Source of the DNA: Deltaproteobacteria bacterium
GTDB taxonomy: Bacteria > Myxococcota_A > UBA9042 > PHBI01
Reading direction: 5' to 3'
NCBI GenBank assembly: GCA_020632715.1
Contig: JACKFA010000002.1
Location: forward strand, 486,501-550,500
DNA: 64,000 bases
Shown piece after piece: positions 34,484 through 42,835 of the stretch. Every line of letters starts with the position of its first letter. Position 1 is the first letter of the stretch. Both the position numbers and the translations under genes were made by a program. Below the pieces are notes generated by a model. That model saw only the letters and a list, made by a program, of their open reading frames with translations. It was not told where the DNA came from and did not search any database.

Positions 34484-36475
34484 GTGGGCGACCTGGTATC
34501 TAATGGCGTCTTGCGACGCTCCAACCGGACCTACCGCTGGCTGCCCCTGGTCATGCTGGTGACGCTGTCATCCGCGCTCCTGACCGGGTGGTGGTGGGCC
34601 ATCTCCGCGGCCCGGAGCTCCGCCGAGCAGCGCGATCGCGTGCTGGTCGAGCAGACGGCGCTGCGCGTGTCCGACTGGGTCAACAGCCGCCTCGCCATCC
34701 TGAGCTCGCTCAGGACGCTCGAGCAGCTCGGCCACGACCGGGATCGCAGCGACTGGATCGCGCACGTCACCGTCACCATCGACCACCTCGGGGGCTTCCA
34801 GGCCATCAACTGGATCGACGAGCGCGGCGTGATCGCGCGGATCGCCCCCGTGGCGGGCAACGAGGCGGCGCTGGGGCGGTCCGTGCTGCGCCACCCGGGC
34901 GCCGGGCGCTACCTGGCCGCGGCCATCGACAGCGGCCAGACGCGCCTCTCCTCGCCCCTCGATCTCTTCCAGGGCGGGCGCGGGTTCACCGCCTACCTCC
35001 CCATCATGGGGGCCGACGGGCGCTTCCGGGGCGCGGTCAACGGCGTCTTCCGCGTCGACCGGCTGACGCAGGCGTGCGTGCAGGACGTCGCGCCGCGCTA
35101 CGCCGTCCGGATCGCCGACGACGGCGCCCTGCTCACCGAGGTCGGCGACGTGGAGGAGGCCCTCGGGCCCGTCCTCTCCTCGCGCGTCACGATCGGCGAC
35201 CGCGTTTGGGACATCCAGCTCGCCTCGCGCCACGAGAGCGTGCGCTGGTGGCCGTCCGCCATCGTGCTCACGATGGGGCTCCTCGTCATCTTCGCCCTCA
35301 CGTGGCTCGTGCGGCTCGCGCTCCTCCGGCGCGAGCTCGACGCCGCGGCGCGGGTCGCGCAGCAGCAGATGGAGGCGCGCCTCCAGGCCGCCGAGCGGCT
35401 CGAGTCGCTCGGGCGCATGGCGGGCGGCGTCGCGCACGACTTCAACAACCTCCTGACGGTCATCCGCGGGCACGCGGACCTCCTCGCGGGCGCGCTCGAG
35501 GAGCTCCCGTGCAGCACCGAGGAGGTCGCGAGCGACGTGCAGGCCATCCGCGCTGCCAGCGATCGCGCGGCGCGCCTCACGGGGCAGCTCCTCGCGTTCG
35601 CGCGGCGCGAGCCGTCGGCGCCGGGGGCCGTGGACGTCGCCGCGCACCTGCAGGACCTCCTGCCGATGTTGCGGAACCTCGCGACCGAGGCGGTGGGCGT
35701 GTCGCTCGAGGTGCCATCGACGCCGCTCTGGGCGAGCTGCTCGCCAGGCGTCGTCGATCGGGTGCTCGTGAACCTCGTCGCGAACGCGCGCGACGCGATG
35801 CCCGACGGGCATGGCCACGTCTGGGTGAGGTGCGCCGCCGCCGCCGACGGCGCCGTCGTGGTCGAGGTGCGCGACGACGGGCGCGGGATGCCGCCCGACG
35901 TCGTCGCGCGCGCCTTCGAGCCCTTCTACACGACGCGGGCCGGGGGGACGGGGCTCGGCCTGTCGACGGTCTACGGGCTCGTGACGCAGCGCGGCGGGGA
36001 CATCGAGCTCGAGTCCGAGCCCGGCCACGGAACGACCTTCGTGATCCGGCTCCCGGCGGCCGAGGAGGGGACGCGCGTCGAGCCCGCCCCGCGGCCGGTG
36101 CTGCGCGCCGAGGGCGCGGCGACCCGGGTGCTGCTCGTCGAGGACGAGGACGCCGTGCGGGCGACGCTCCTGCGGGCGCTGAAGCACGCGGGCTTCACGG
36201 TGACCGCGTTCGCGAGCGGCGAGGCGGCGGTCGAGGCCGATCCCGACGGCGACGTGCTCGTCACGGACTTCGTGATGCCGGGCATGGACGGGGCCGCGGT
36301 CGCGCGGACGCTCCAGGCCCGGCGGCCGGGGCTGCGCGTCGTCATCGTGAGCGGCTACGCCGGCAGCCCCGAGGCCATCGACGGGCTGCTCGCCGAGGGG
36401 GCGCGCTACCTCGCGAAGCCGTTCGAGGTGGCGGAGCTCATCGAGGTCATCCGCGAGCTCGCGCCGCGCGCGTGA
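34484..36475 (+). CDS. Hybrid sensor histidine kinase with receiver domain
   Basis: A 663-residue membrane kinase. Helix 1 at about 18-40; a periplasmic domain of about 215 residues with CHASE-like features (FQAINWIDERGVIARIAPVA, FTAYLPIMGADGRFRGAVNG); helix 2 at about 263-283; then RMAGGVAHDFNNLLTVIRGH (His box), LVNLVANARDAMPDG (N box), VRDDGRGMPPDVVARAFEPF and GGTGLGLSTVYGL (ATP-binding), and a C-terminal receiver with VLVEDEDAV, VTDFVMPGMDG (Asp) and YLAKPF (Lys). The kinase is of the type with 'AHDFNNLL', common in delta-proteobacterial sensors. The start is uncertain: GTG 34484 lacks a ribosome site. No separate regulator gene is adjacent, so output may be by phosphorelay. Confidence 0.9.
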   Translation: MGDLVSNGVLRRSNRTYRWLPLVMLVTLSSALLTGWWWAISAARSSAEQRDRVLVEQTALRVSDWVNSRLAILSSLRTLEQLGHDRDRSDWIAHVTVTIDHLGGFQAINWIDERGVIARIAPVAGNEAALGRSVLRHPGAGRYLAAAIDSGQTRLSSPLDLFQGGRGFTAYLPIMGADGRFRGAVNGVFRVDRLTQACVQDVAPRYAVRIADDGALLTEVGDVEEALGPVLSSRVTIGDRVWDIQLASRHESVRWWPSAIVLTMGLLVIFALTWLVRLALLRRELDAAARVAQQQMEARLQAAERLESLGRMAGGVAHDFNNLLTVIRGHADLLAGALEELPCSTEEVASDVQAIRAASDRAARLTGQLLAFARREPSAPGAVDVAAHLQDLLPMLRNLATEAVGVSLEVPSTPLWASCSPGVVDRVLVNLVANARDAMPDGHGHVWVRCAAAADGAVVVEVRDDGRGMPPDVVARAFEPFYTTRAGGTGLGLSTVYGLVTQRGGDIELESEPGHGTTFVIRLPAAEEGTRVEPAPRPVLRAEGAATRVLLVEDEDAVRATLLRALKHAGFTVTAFASGEAAVEADPDGDVLVTDFVMPGMDGAAVARTLQARRPGLRVVIVSGYAGSPEAIDGLLAEGARYLAKPFEVAELIEVIRELAPRA

Positions 36476-36484
36476 CGCTGCGCG

Positions 36485-37720
36485 TCATGGCGCCAGGACG
36501 CGCCCCGGGGCGTCGTTCAGGCCGTAGGCGGTGTGGCAGGAGTTGCAGTCGCCGCTGTACTGCGCGCCGTTCATCCAACGCGACGCGCCGTCGGCGCCGA
36601 TGACGCGCGCGGTGTACGGCACGGTGAAGCCGTCGCCGGCGGCCTCGACGTAGAAGTTGCCGGCCTTGTTGGCCTTCCGCCGGTAGACGCGGCCGACGGC
36701 GTCGGTGATCTCGACCGTCACGCCGCCCCTCACGCCGTCGCAGTCGTCCGGATCGTGGGCGGTACCGAAGACCGTGCCGGCCGCGAGGAAGACCGGCGCC
36801 GAGCCGCGCCCGATGGTCGTGTGGCACGCGATGCAGGCGACGCCGGGGTGCATCTCCGAGGAGCCGCCGTTACCGCCGGTCCAGATCCGCCCGGAGGAGC
36901 AGGTCTGGGCGGCGGCGAAGGGATCGGGGGTCGCCTCACAGCTCCCCTCCGGCTGGCCGGCGGCGATCCAGGCGTCGAAGGCGGCGACGGCGGCGGGATC
37001 GAGGGTGTCCGCGCCCGCGGGGGGCATCGGCGCGTCGGCCGCGTGCATGCGGGCGGACGCGTAGGCGGCGACGGTCTCGGAGGGCGCGGTGGGGGCGGGG
37101 CGCGCGAGGTCGTCGTAGGTGACGAGCGGGACGAGGGCGCCGTTCCGGGGCGTCGCGGCGTGGCAGCCGCGGCAGCGCGCGGCGAGGAGATCCTCGACCT
37201 CGCAGGGGAGGTGGCCGAGCGGGCCGGAGGACGCGAGCGGGGTCGGCGCGACGTCGGTCGCGCAGGCGCCCTGCTGGGTGCCGCCGTCGAGCCAGGCGGT
37301 GAAGGCGCCGAGGGCGGCGGCGCCGACCGCGGGGGCGGGGCGCGGCGGCATCGGGTCGGTGGTCGAGCGCATGCGCTCGAGCGAGAGCTCGGCGGCGGTC
37401 TTCGTGGGGTCGGACGGGGACTTCGCGGTGAGGTCGTCCCACGTGACGAGCGCCATGGGGGCGCCGGCGCGCGGGGTCTCGCCGTGGCAGCTCTGGCACT
37501 TCGTGACGAGCAGATCGACGACGTCGCAGGGGAGCTCGCCGCGGTCGCCGACCGAGGGGGTGCCCGTCGACGCCGCGCCGAAGAGCCCGGGCGGCATCAG
37601 GGGATCGTAGTCGAAGCAGCCGCTGGAGAGCGCGGCTCCGAGGAGCATCGCGATCGCGAGGGTCGCGCGGCGGCCTCGCGGCGCGCTCGCGTGGTCGCCG
37701 GCAGGGATCCGTTCACTCAT
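36485..37720 (-). CDS. Lipoprotein with four heme-c-type CXXCH motifs
   Basis: A 411-residue protein. Signal peptide ends in Leu-Ser-Ser-Gly-Cys (Cys near residue 35). Four CXXCH motifs: CQSCH, CRGCH, CIACH and CNSCH. The first two lie in two homologous halves, each beginning LPCDVVDLL or LPCEVEDLL and followed by PPRPAPAVGAAALGAFTAWL or its relative, as in planctomycete/myxobacterial cytochrome domains that end 'W...G'. The last two bracket a beta domain (VTVEITDAVGRVYRRKANKA) that looks like a carboxypeptidase-regulatory-like fold. So a tetraheme electron-transfer lipoprotein is likely, although Met ligands are not assigned. ATG 37720 was preferred over the frame to 37807. Confidence 0.8.
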   Translation of the reverse strand: MSERIPAGDHASAPRGRRATLAIAMLLGAALSSGCFDYDPLMPPGLFGAASTGTPSVGDRGELPCDVVDLLVTKCQSCHGETPRAGAPMALVTWDDLTAKSPSDPTKTAAELSLERMRSTTDPMPPRPAPAVGAAALGAFTAWLDGGTQQGACATDVAPTPLASSGPLGHLPCEVEDLLAARCRGCHAATPRNGALVPLVTYDDLARPAPTAPSETVAAYASARMHAADAPMPPAGADTLDPAAVAAFDAWIAAGQPEGSCEATPDPFAAAQTCSSGRIWTGGNGGSSEMHPGVACIACHTTIGRGSAPVFLAAGTVFGTAHDPDDCDGVRGGVTVEITDAVGRVYRRKANKAGNFYVEAAGDGFTVPYTARVIGADGASRWMNGAQYSGDCNSCHTAYGLNDAPGRVLAP

Positions 37721-37887
37721 GGGTCCGCTCCTCGCGCGGTTCGTCGCGATCGCGCGAGGGCACGCTAGGCACGCGGCCCCGCGCGGTCTGTCGCGATCTT
37801 GTTTCAAGGCTCGGGCCGCGCCCGGGGTCTCGCCCTTGCCTCGGACCCCGATCGGGCCAATGCTCTCGCCCGACGAGGAGCGCGCGC

Positions 37888-38433
37888 GTGGGTTTCAGGG
37901 GCTCGAGCTCGGTTGGCAAGGCGAGGTGGCTCGCGATCGCGGCGGTCGCGCTCGCGCTCGTGGCCACCGCCGGCGCGTCGACGCGCGCGGCCTCGCCCGC
38001 GCCGGTCGCCGCCTCGGCCCCCGTCGCGGCGCGCGCCGATGGCGCGGCGATCCGCGCGGTCGTGGCGGTGTCGCCTGTCGCGTCGGAGGTGCGCGGCGAT
38101 CCCAGCTTCGGGCGGATCCCCGAGGCGCCGCTCGCGGCCTCGCGGCGCGCCAGCGGCTCGCGGACCACGCGACGCGCCACGCGAGGCGTCCTCGCGCTCG
38201 CGCGGCGTGTCCGAGGCGCCCCACACCCCGCGCGCTGCGGGCCCACCGCGGCGCGCGCTCGGTCACCTGCGCGCCGGTCCCCGGCGGGAGGACCCCGAGT
38301 CGGCGTAGCCGGCAGCGCCCCGCGCGCGGGCGCCCACCGCTGCGCTCGCTCGGCGCGGGCTCGTCTCCGGTGGCGCGGTGCCCCGGCGGCGGCCCTCGTC
38401 CACCTGCTGGATCCTGGACCGGAGTCTCCTTCG
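37888..38433 (+). pseudogene. Possible exported protein, frame not resolved
   Basis: GTG 37888 is preceded by GACGAGGAGCGCGCGC, a good ribosome site, and opens WLAIAAVALALVATAGA, a signal peptide or membrane anchor. The frame reads sensibly to about residue 85 (VAVSPVASEVRGDPSFGRIP), then codon use and protein composition point to another frame (LAARQRLADHATRHA). No frame continues convincingly to 38433. Likely a short exported protein whose sequence carries one or more indels, or the decayed start of the next unit. Confidence 0.35.
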
Positions 38434-39998
38434 ATGAGTATCGATGTATCCGCCGCCACGCGCGGCGCCGCCCCGTGGGGGCACACAACGTCCTCGAGCC
38501 CGTGGGCGCCGTCGCCCTCGGCGCCACGTCCCTCGCCGCCGCCGCCGCGATCGCGGCCCTCGTCGCGGCCGGCGCCGGGCTCTCCGCCCTCGTCGCGACA
38601 GGGCTCTACGGCCTCTTCCTCGTGGCGGCGCCGCGCGCGCTCCACCGCGCCACGCGAGGCGCGCCGGCCGCGCGGGCCATCGTCCGCGGGCTCTCCCGGG
38701 CGTCCGGGGCGCTCGCGATCGCGCACGTGGTCTTCCTCGGGGCGCTCGGCGTCGCCGCGTTCGCGGTGACCTCCGAGGGGCTCGAGCCCGCGCGGGCCGC
38801 GGCCACGGTCTCCGCCTACGCGAGCGACGCGGTCGTCGCCGTGCTGGTGCTCGTCGCCGCCGGCGTCATGTTCCCCGGCGCGCTCGTGCTGATGGGGCGT
38901 CCCGGGCGGGCGCGCGCGCGGCTGGCTCCCGCTCGCGCTGGTCGCGGCCGGGGTCGCGGCCGTCGCGCCCGCGCTGCTCGACCTCCTCGCGCGCGTCGGG
39001 CCCGCGGAGCCCGTCGCGCCCTGGGTCGTCGCCACCGGGCTCGCCGCGGGGGGTGCTCTCGGTCGTGGGCGCGGAGCTGTTCCGGCGCGTCTTCCCGAGG
39101 CCCTTCGTCGCCGTCGACGTCGCCAGCGACGGCGCCCGCGCGGTGGCGGCGCGCCCGGGCGGCGCGTGGCTCGTCGACCTCGCCACGGGGGCGCGGGTCA
39201 CGGCGCTCCCGGACGGGCAGGCGGCGGCGCGCTTCTCGCCGGACGGCGCGCTCCTCGCGCTCGACGGCGGCCCCGGCGAGGTGGCGCTGCGGCGCGCGCG
39301 CGACGGGGCGCTGGTGGCGGTGCTCGCGGGGGCGCCGGACGACGTGCGGGCGCTCGCGTTCGACGCGGAGGCCGCGCGGCTCGCGGCGTTCAGCGACGCG
39401 GCCGAGGTCGTCGTGTGGGACGTCGCGACGGGCGCCGCGAGGCGCTACGACGCGCCGCTCGCCTACGCGCCACGAGCGGGGCGTTCACGGCGGCGGGGAC
39501 GAGCTCGTCCTCACGACGGCGGCAGGGGCTCACCGGGCGCGTGGCGCTCGGGGACGGCGCGCCGCGGGCGTCGCGACGCCTCGCGAACGGCGGCGCGAGC
39601 CGGCGGCGGCGGCGCGGGCGATCGTCGCCGATGACGGCGCGCGGCTCGCCTGGGCCCACGGGCGGGCGCCGCTGACCGATCACGTCGCGGTGCACGACCT
39701 CCGTGGGGGCTCGGCGCCGGCGCTGCGCTGGTCGGAGGGGCTCCCGGACGCCGTCCGCGCCGCGCGCTTCGACGCGACCGGCGCGCTCGTCGCGGCGGTG
39801 TCGGCGCGCTCGGACGTGCGGGTCTACGAGGCCGCGAACGGGGCCGTGCTCGCGGCGCGCGACGGCCTGGGCGACGCGGTCGGCGCGGTCGCGGTGCACG
39901 GGCCGAGCGCGCAGGTCGTCGTCGGCGGTCGCTGGTCGCTGCGGGCCTGGTGCTGGCGGACGGGGGAGGTGCGCGGGCTCGCGGGGACCGACGCCTGA
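38434..39998 (+). pseudogene. Membrane protein with WD40/propeller-like tail, at least six frameshifts
   Basis: ATG 38434 lies 9 bp after GGAG. Piecing frames together gives four or five membrane helices (VGAVALGATSLAAAAAIAAL, LSALVATGLYGLFLVAAP, ALAIAHVVFLGALGVAAFAV, VVAVLVLVAAGVMFPGALVL, LALVAAGVAAVAPALLDLL), then propeller-type repeats (ALPDGQAAARFSPDGALLAL, VRALAFDAEAARLAAFSDAA, VVVWDVATGA, VRAARFDATGALVAAVSARS, VRVYEAANGAVLAARDG). Frame changes fall at about 38477 (G run), 38920 (GC repeat), 39050 (G run), 39470, 39530 (G run) and 39600 (CGG run). No internal stops occur between the shifts and codon use stays normal, so sequencing error is at least as likely as decay. Function unknown. 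Confidence 0.55.
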
Positions 39999-40002
39999 TG
40001 CC

Positions 40003-41484
40003 TCAGGGCCCGGGCGGGGCCGGCTCCGGGTAGCGGTCGAGCCAGGTGAGCCCGCGGTCGAGCAGGATCCGGCGGCCCACGCCGCCGGGTCCGCGCTCGA
40101 AGCGGAGGAGCTGCCCGTCGGCGGTGCCGGCGCGGAAGGCGTCGGGGCCGGCGGGGACGAGGGCCCTGAGGCCGTAGCGGACGGGGCTCCGCGGGTCGCT
40201 CGCGGGCTCGTACTGATAGAGGCCGTCCGAGAGCAGCACGATCTCGCGGTCCGGGATCCAGCCGGAGCCGTAGGCGCCGACGAGGCCGCGGAGGCAGGCC
40301 GGTGCTGGGTCGTCGGGGTGCGGCTCGCGGCGCGCGACGAGCGGCGCCTCGGCGAAGAGGAGGGCGAGGCGCTCGGCGATGTCCTTCGCGGGCGTGTCGT
40401 CGGCGCTGCCGAGCACGACGACGCCGATCTCGTCGGGGAGATCGAGGATGACGAAGCTCTTGTGGCCGGTGAACCAGCCACCGTGGGAGGCGGCGGCGCG
40501 GCCGTTCAGGGAGTCGGCGTCGAAGCCGAGGGCGCGGAGCTCGGGGCCGGGGCTCGGTGGGGCGCGCGGGCGGAGCATCTGCGCGACGCCGCTCTCGGAG
40601 AGGACGCCGGGGGTGGCGTCCGGGCGCTGGAAGAAGGCGATGAGGCGGCCGAGGTCGCGCGCGGTCGAGACGAGGCCGAACGCGGGGGCGAAGGCGCGCG
40701 GATCGCCGGCGCCGCGAGGGAAGCGGCCGCCGTTCGTCGCGACGTGGCTCGAGCGGGCCGACCAGGCGGCGGCGACGCGCGCGGCGGGGCCGACGCCGAA
40801 GCGGGCGGTGCTGTCGGCCATGCGGAGCGGGCCGAGCACGTGGCGGGCGACGTAGTCGGCGTAGGGCTCGCCGGAGACGCGCTCGACGACGCGACCGAGG
40901 AGGGCCATGCCCACGTTGGAGTAGGCGGTCTGGGTGCCCTCGGCGAAGTCGAGGGGCTGGCGGTCGAGGGAGGTGGCGAGGGCACGCCACGCGGGGAAGT
41001 CGTAGGTCATCCAGTAGGGGGTCGCCCCCTCTCGGGGGAGGCCGCTCCGGTGGAGGAGGAGGTCCTCGAGGGTGATCGCCGCGGCCGCGCGCCCGTCCGC
41101 GCCGAGGTGGAGCTCGGGGAGGTGCTTCGCGAGCGGATCTCCGAGGGCGAGGCGGCCGGCGTCGACGAGCTGGAGAATGGCGATGGTCGTCACGAGCTTC
41201 GAGAGGGAGCCGGCGTAGAAGGGGGTGTCGACCGTGGTGGGGGTGCGCTCCTCGCGGTCGGCGGCGCCGGTCGCGTGGGTGTAGACGGGCTCGCCGCGGA
41301 TGACGACCGTGACGGCGAGGGCGGGGAGGGCGCGGAGGGCGGCGAGGTTGTCGAGCCAGCGCGTGGCGAGGGCGCGGCTGTCGTCGAGCGTGTCGGCGGT
41401 GAGCGCCGGCGCGGCGCCGGCGGCGGGAGCGGCGAGCAGCGTGGCGGCGAGCGTGATGAGTACCGCGTGGTTCAGGCGTGTCAC
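40003..41484 (-). CDS. Exported serine hydrolase, beta-lactamase family
   Basis: A 493-residue protein. Signal peptide LITLAATLLAAPAAGAA. The beta-lactamase/DD-peptidase fold is clear: YAGSLSKLVTTIAILQL (SxxK with nucleophile Ser), TAYSNVGMALLGRVVERVSG (YxN) and HGGWFTGHKSFVI (third motif, HxG type). Such class C-like proteins are D-aminopeptidases, esterases or cell-wall enzymes; true beta-lactamase activity is unusual. A C-terminal domain of about 110 residues follows, probably a lipocalin-like or beta accessory domain (YGSGWIPDREIVLLSDGLYQ). It ends 4 bp after the stop of the convergent frameshifted gene. Confidence 0.88.
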   Translation of the reverse strand: MTRLNHAVLITLAATLLAAPAAGAAPALTADTLDDSRALATRWLDNLAALRALPALAVTVVIRGEPVYTHATGAADREERTPTTVDTPFYAGSLSKLVTTIAILQLVDAGRLALGDPLAKHLPELHLGADGRAAAAITLEDLLLHRSGLPREGATPYWMTYDFPAWRALATSLDRQPLDFAEGTQTAYSNVGMALLGRVVERVSGEPYADYVARHVLGPLRMADSTARFGVGPAARVAAAWSARSSHVATNGGRFPRGAGDPRAFAPAFGLVSTARDLGRLIAFFQRPDATPGVLSESGVAQMLRPRAPPSPGPELRALGFDADSLNGRAAASHGGWFTGHKSFVILDLPDEIGVVVLGSADDTPAKDIAERLALLFAEAPLVARREPHPDDPAPACLRGLVGAYGSGWIPDREIVLLSDGLYQYEPASDPRSPVRYGLRALVPAGPDAFRAGTADGQLLRFERGPGGVGRRILLDRGLTWLDRYPEPAPPGP

Positions 41485-41702
41485 AGGGCTCCTCCGGCTC
41501 GGGCGCGACGCGAGTCAAGCGAACGCGTCGGCGCGACGCAAGCGTCCCGCGCGTCGGTGGCGGGAGGGGGCGACGTTCGGATCGCGCTTTGATCTCGGGG
41601 TGTTGCGGTTGACTCGCAGCACCTGCGCGCGGCGTCGCAGCGCGAAGGTGCCGGCCTCAAGCGATTGATGTCATTGGCATGTTGCAGAGCTGTCACACAG
41701 TC

Positions 41703-41741
41703 CGAAAAAACCCGTTGCAAATGTGACGGCGCTGCGTAGAC
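41703..41741 (+). promoter_or_regulatory. Strong promoter-like element for the noncoding RNA
   Basis: An A tract (GAAAAAAC, 41703-41710) precedes TTGCAA (41714-41719), a 16-bp spacer and TAGACT (41736-41741). Each hexamer matches four of six consensus bases, and the A tract is placed like an UP element. Predicted start near 41748. From 41485 to 41700 I see nothing else. Confidence 0.6.
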
Positions 41742-41747
41742 TGCCTC

Positions 41748-42778
41748 TCGGTTGTCGCTGCTACCGCTTCGGCGGAGGGCACACGGCACGGGTGATCCGA
41801 GGGGGTGCTTGCACCTGCCAACGACGGAGATCCCATGGAGGGAGGACCCACTCGAAAGAGTGCGTTCCGACCTCGCCGGTTCTTTGACACTCTGTAGAGC
41901 ATGCATGTTGACGCCGGGCAACCGGTGGCAGCACGCAGAAGCCCATGAGAGGAGGCGCCGTGGAAGCACGGAGGCCAAGACCGACGAGGAAGATACCTCG
42001 AAGGGAGAAAAGACTAAGAGAGGCACGACCTATGGGACCCCGGGTAACACCGGCCTCGTAGTGAACGGACCTTACTCGACGGCTGACACCCTTGAAGTCG
42101 AGTGGACACGGAGAAGCCTGCCGGTGACGGCGGACAGACGACCGGCCACAACGGCACGAAGGGGACGATGGACCGAGAGGTGCATCGGGCGAGAGAAGGG
42201 GGAAATCTCTGGAAGTCGGAAGCCCAAGGGCGTTACCGGCATGAAACAAGGCTGGAACGGTTGCAGGTGGAAAGAGGCAGCAAGAGGCTGAGAAAGCCTG
42301 AAGTTGCAGCAGAGCCAGGCGAGGTAAACCTGGCGAGGGTCGCTACCTGCTACCTCAAGCGTCGAAGGGCACGAAACCTCAGGAGAGGACACGCGCCGAG
42401 AGCAGACAGCGGTCGTCACGCTGGCTGAATCGAGGCTGCGAAAGCGGCGGAGTCGAGACACTCTGAACGCGAGGCCAACGGCAAGAGAGGAGAGCCACCA
42501 CCTCGGTGATGGCGAGGGCGAACGCTGAGATACCGCGCGAGCAGGTCGACGATGCAAAATGACCGAAGCACGGCGGGAGCGCTGAACCAATGATGCGCAA
42601 GGCGGTCGCCTGGGAGACTCTGGAGTCGAGCCGAACGCGATGAGAGGACGCGGAGAGTCTGGTGACAGGCTCCGAGCACACTCCGAACGTCAGGTTCTCT
42701 GAAGGGGAAGACCACGGGCTGGTGCTCTGCAGTGACAACCTTCCAAGGGCCCGATCTGGCGATGCCGGATCGGGCCTT
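41748..42778 (+). ncRNA. Candidate large structured noncoding RNA, about 1 kb
   Basis: About 1,030 bp with clearly lower GC than the flanks, purine-rich on this strand, and no frame with normal codon use. Hairpins are dense: CACTC-GAAA-GAGTG (41848-41861), CCGTG-GAAG-CACGG (41957-41970), CGAGG/CCTCG (41984-41999), ACTCGAC/GTCGAGT (42073-42102), GCCGGT/ACCGGC (42119-42145), AGGCT/AGCCT (42284-42298), GCCAGG/CCTGGC (42313-42333), GCTGC-GAAA-GCGGC (42434-42447). Two have GNRA tetraloops. It has its own promoter and a strong terminator. This resembles large ornate RNAs or an ORF-less group II-like ribozyme; a stretch near the 3' end (GGTTCTCTGAAGGGG) recalls the segment after domain V, but no 34-nt domain V is found. 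Identity unknown. Confidence 0.7.
42747..42778 (+). terminator. Intrinsic terminator of the noncoding RNA
   Basis: GGCCCGATCTGGC, loop GAT, GCCGGATCGGGCC forms a continuous 13-bp stem (one T-G pair), followed by TTTGGTGTTTCT. It can only work on the plus strand, since the other side has no T tract. It fixes the 3' end of the RNA. Confidence 0.85.
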
Positions 42779-42835
42779 TGGTGTTTCTGGCGGCCGGACA
42801 GGCGTCGGTGGCGGTGGAGCGCGGTCACGAAGCGC

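Noticed and set aside
41748..42778. Group II intron
   Set aside because: GTGCG-like and 'GGTTCT...GGGG' pieces exist, but no standard 34-nt domain V or reverse transcriptase ORF could be found; kept only as one hypothesis.
41752..42828. ORFs inside the noncoding RNA region
   Set aside because: Composition and codon use differ from every neighbouring gene, and none has a ribosome site or recognisable domain.
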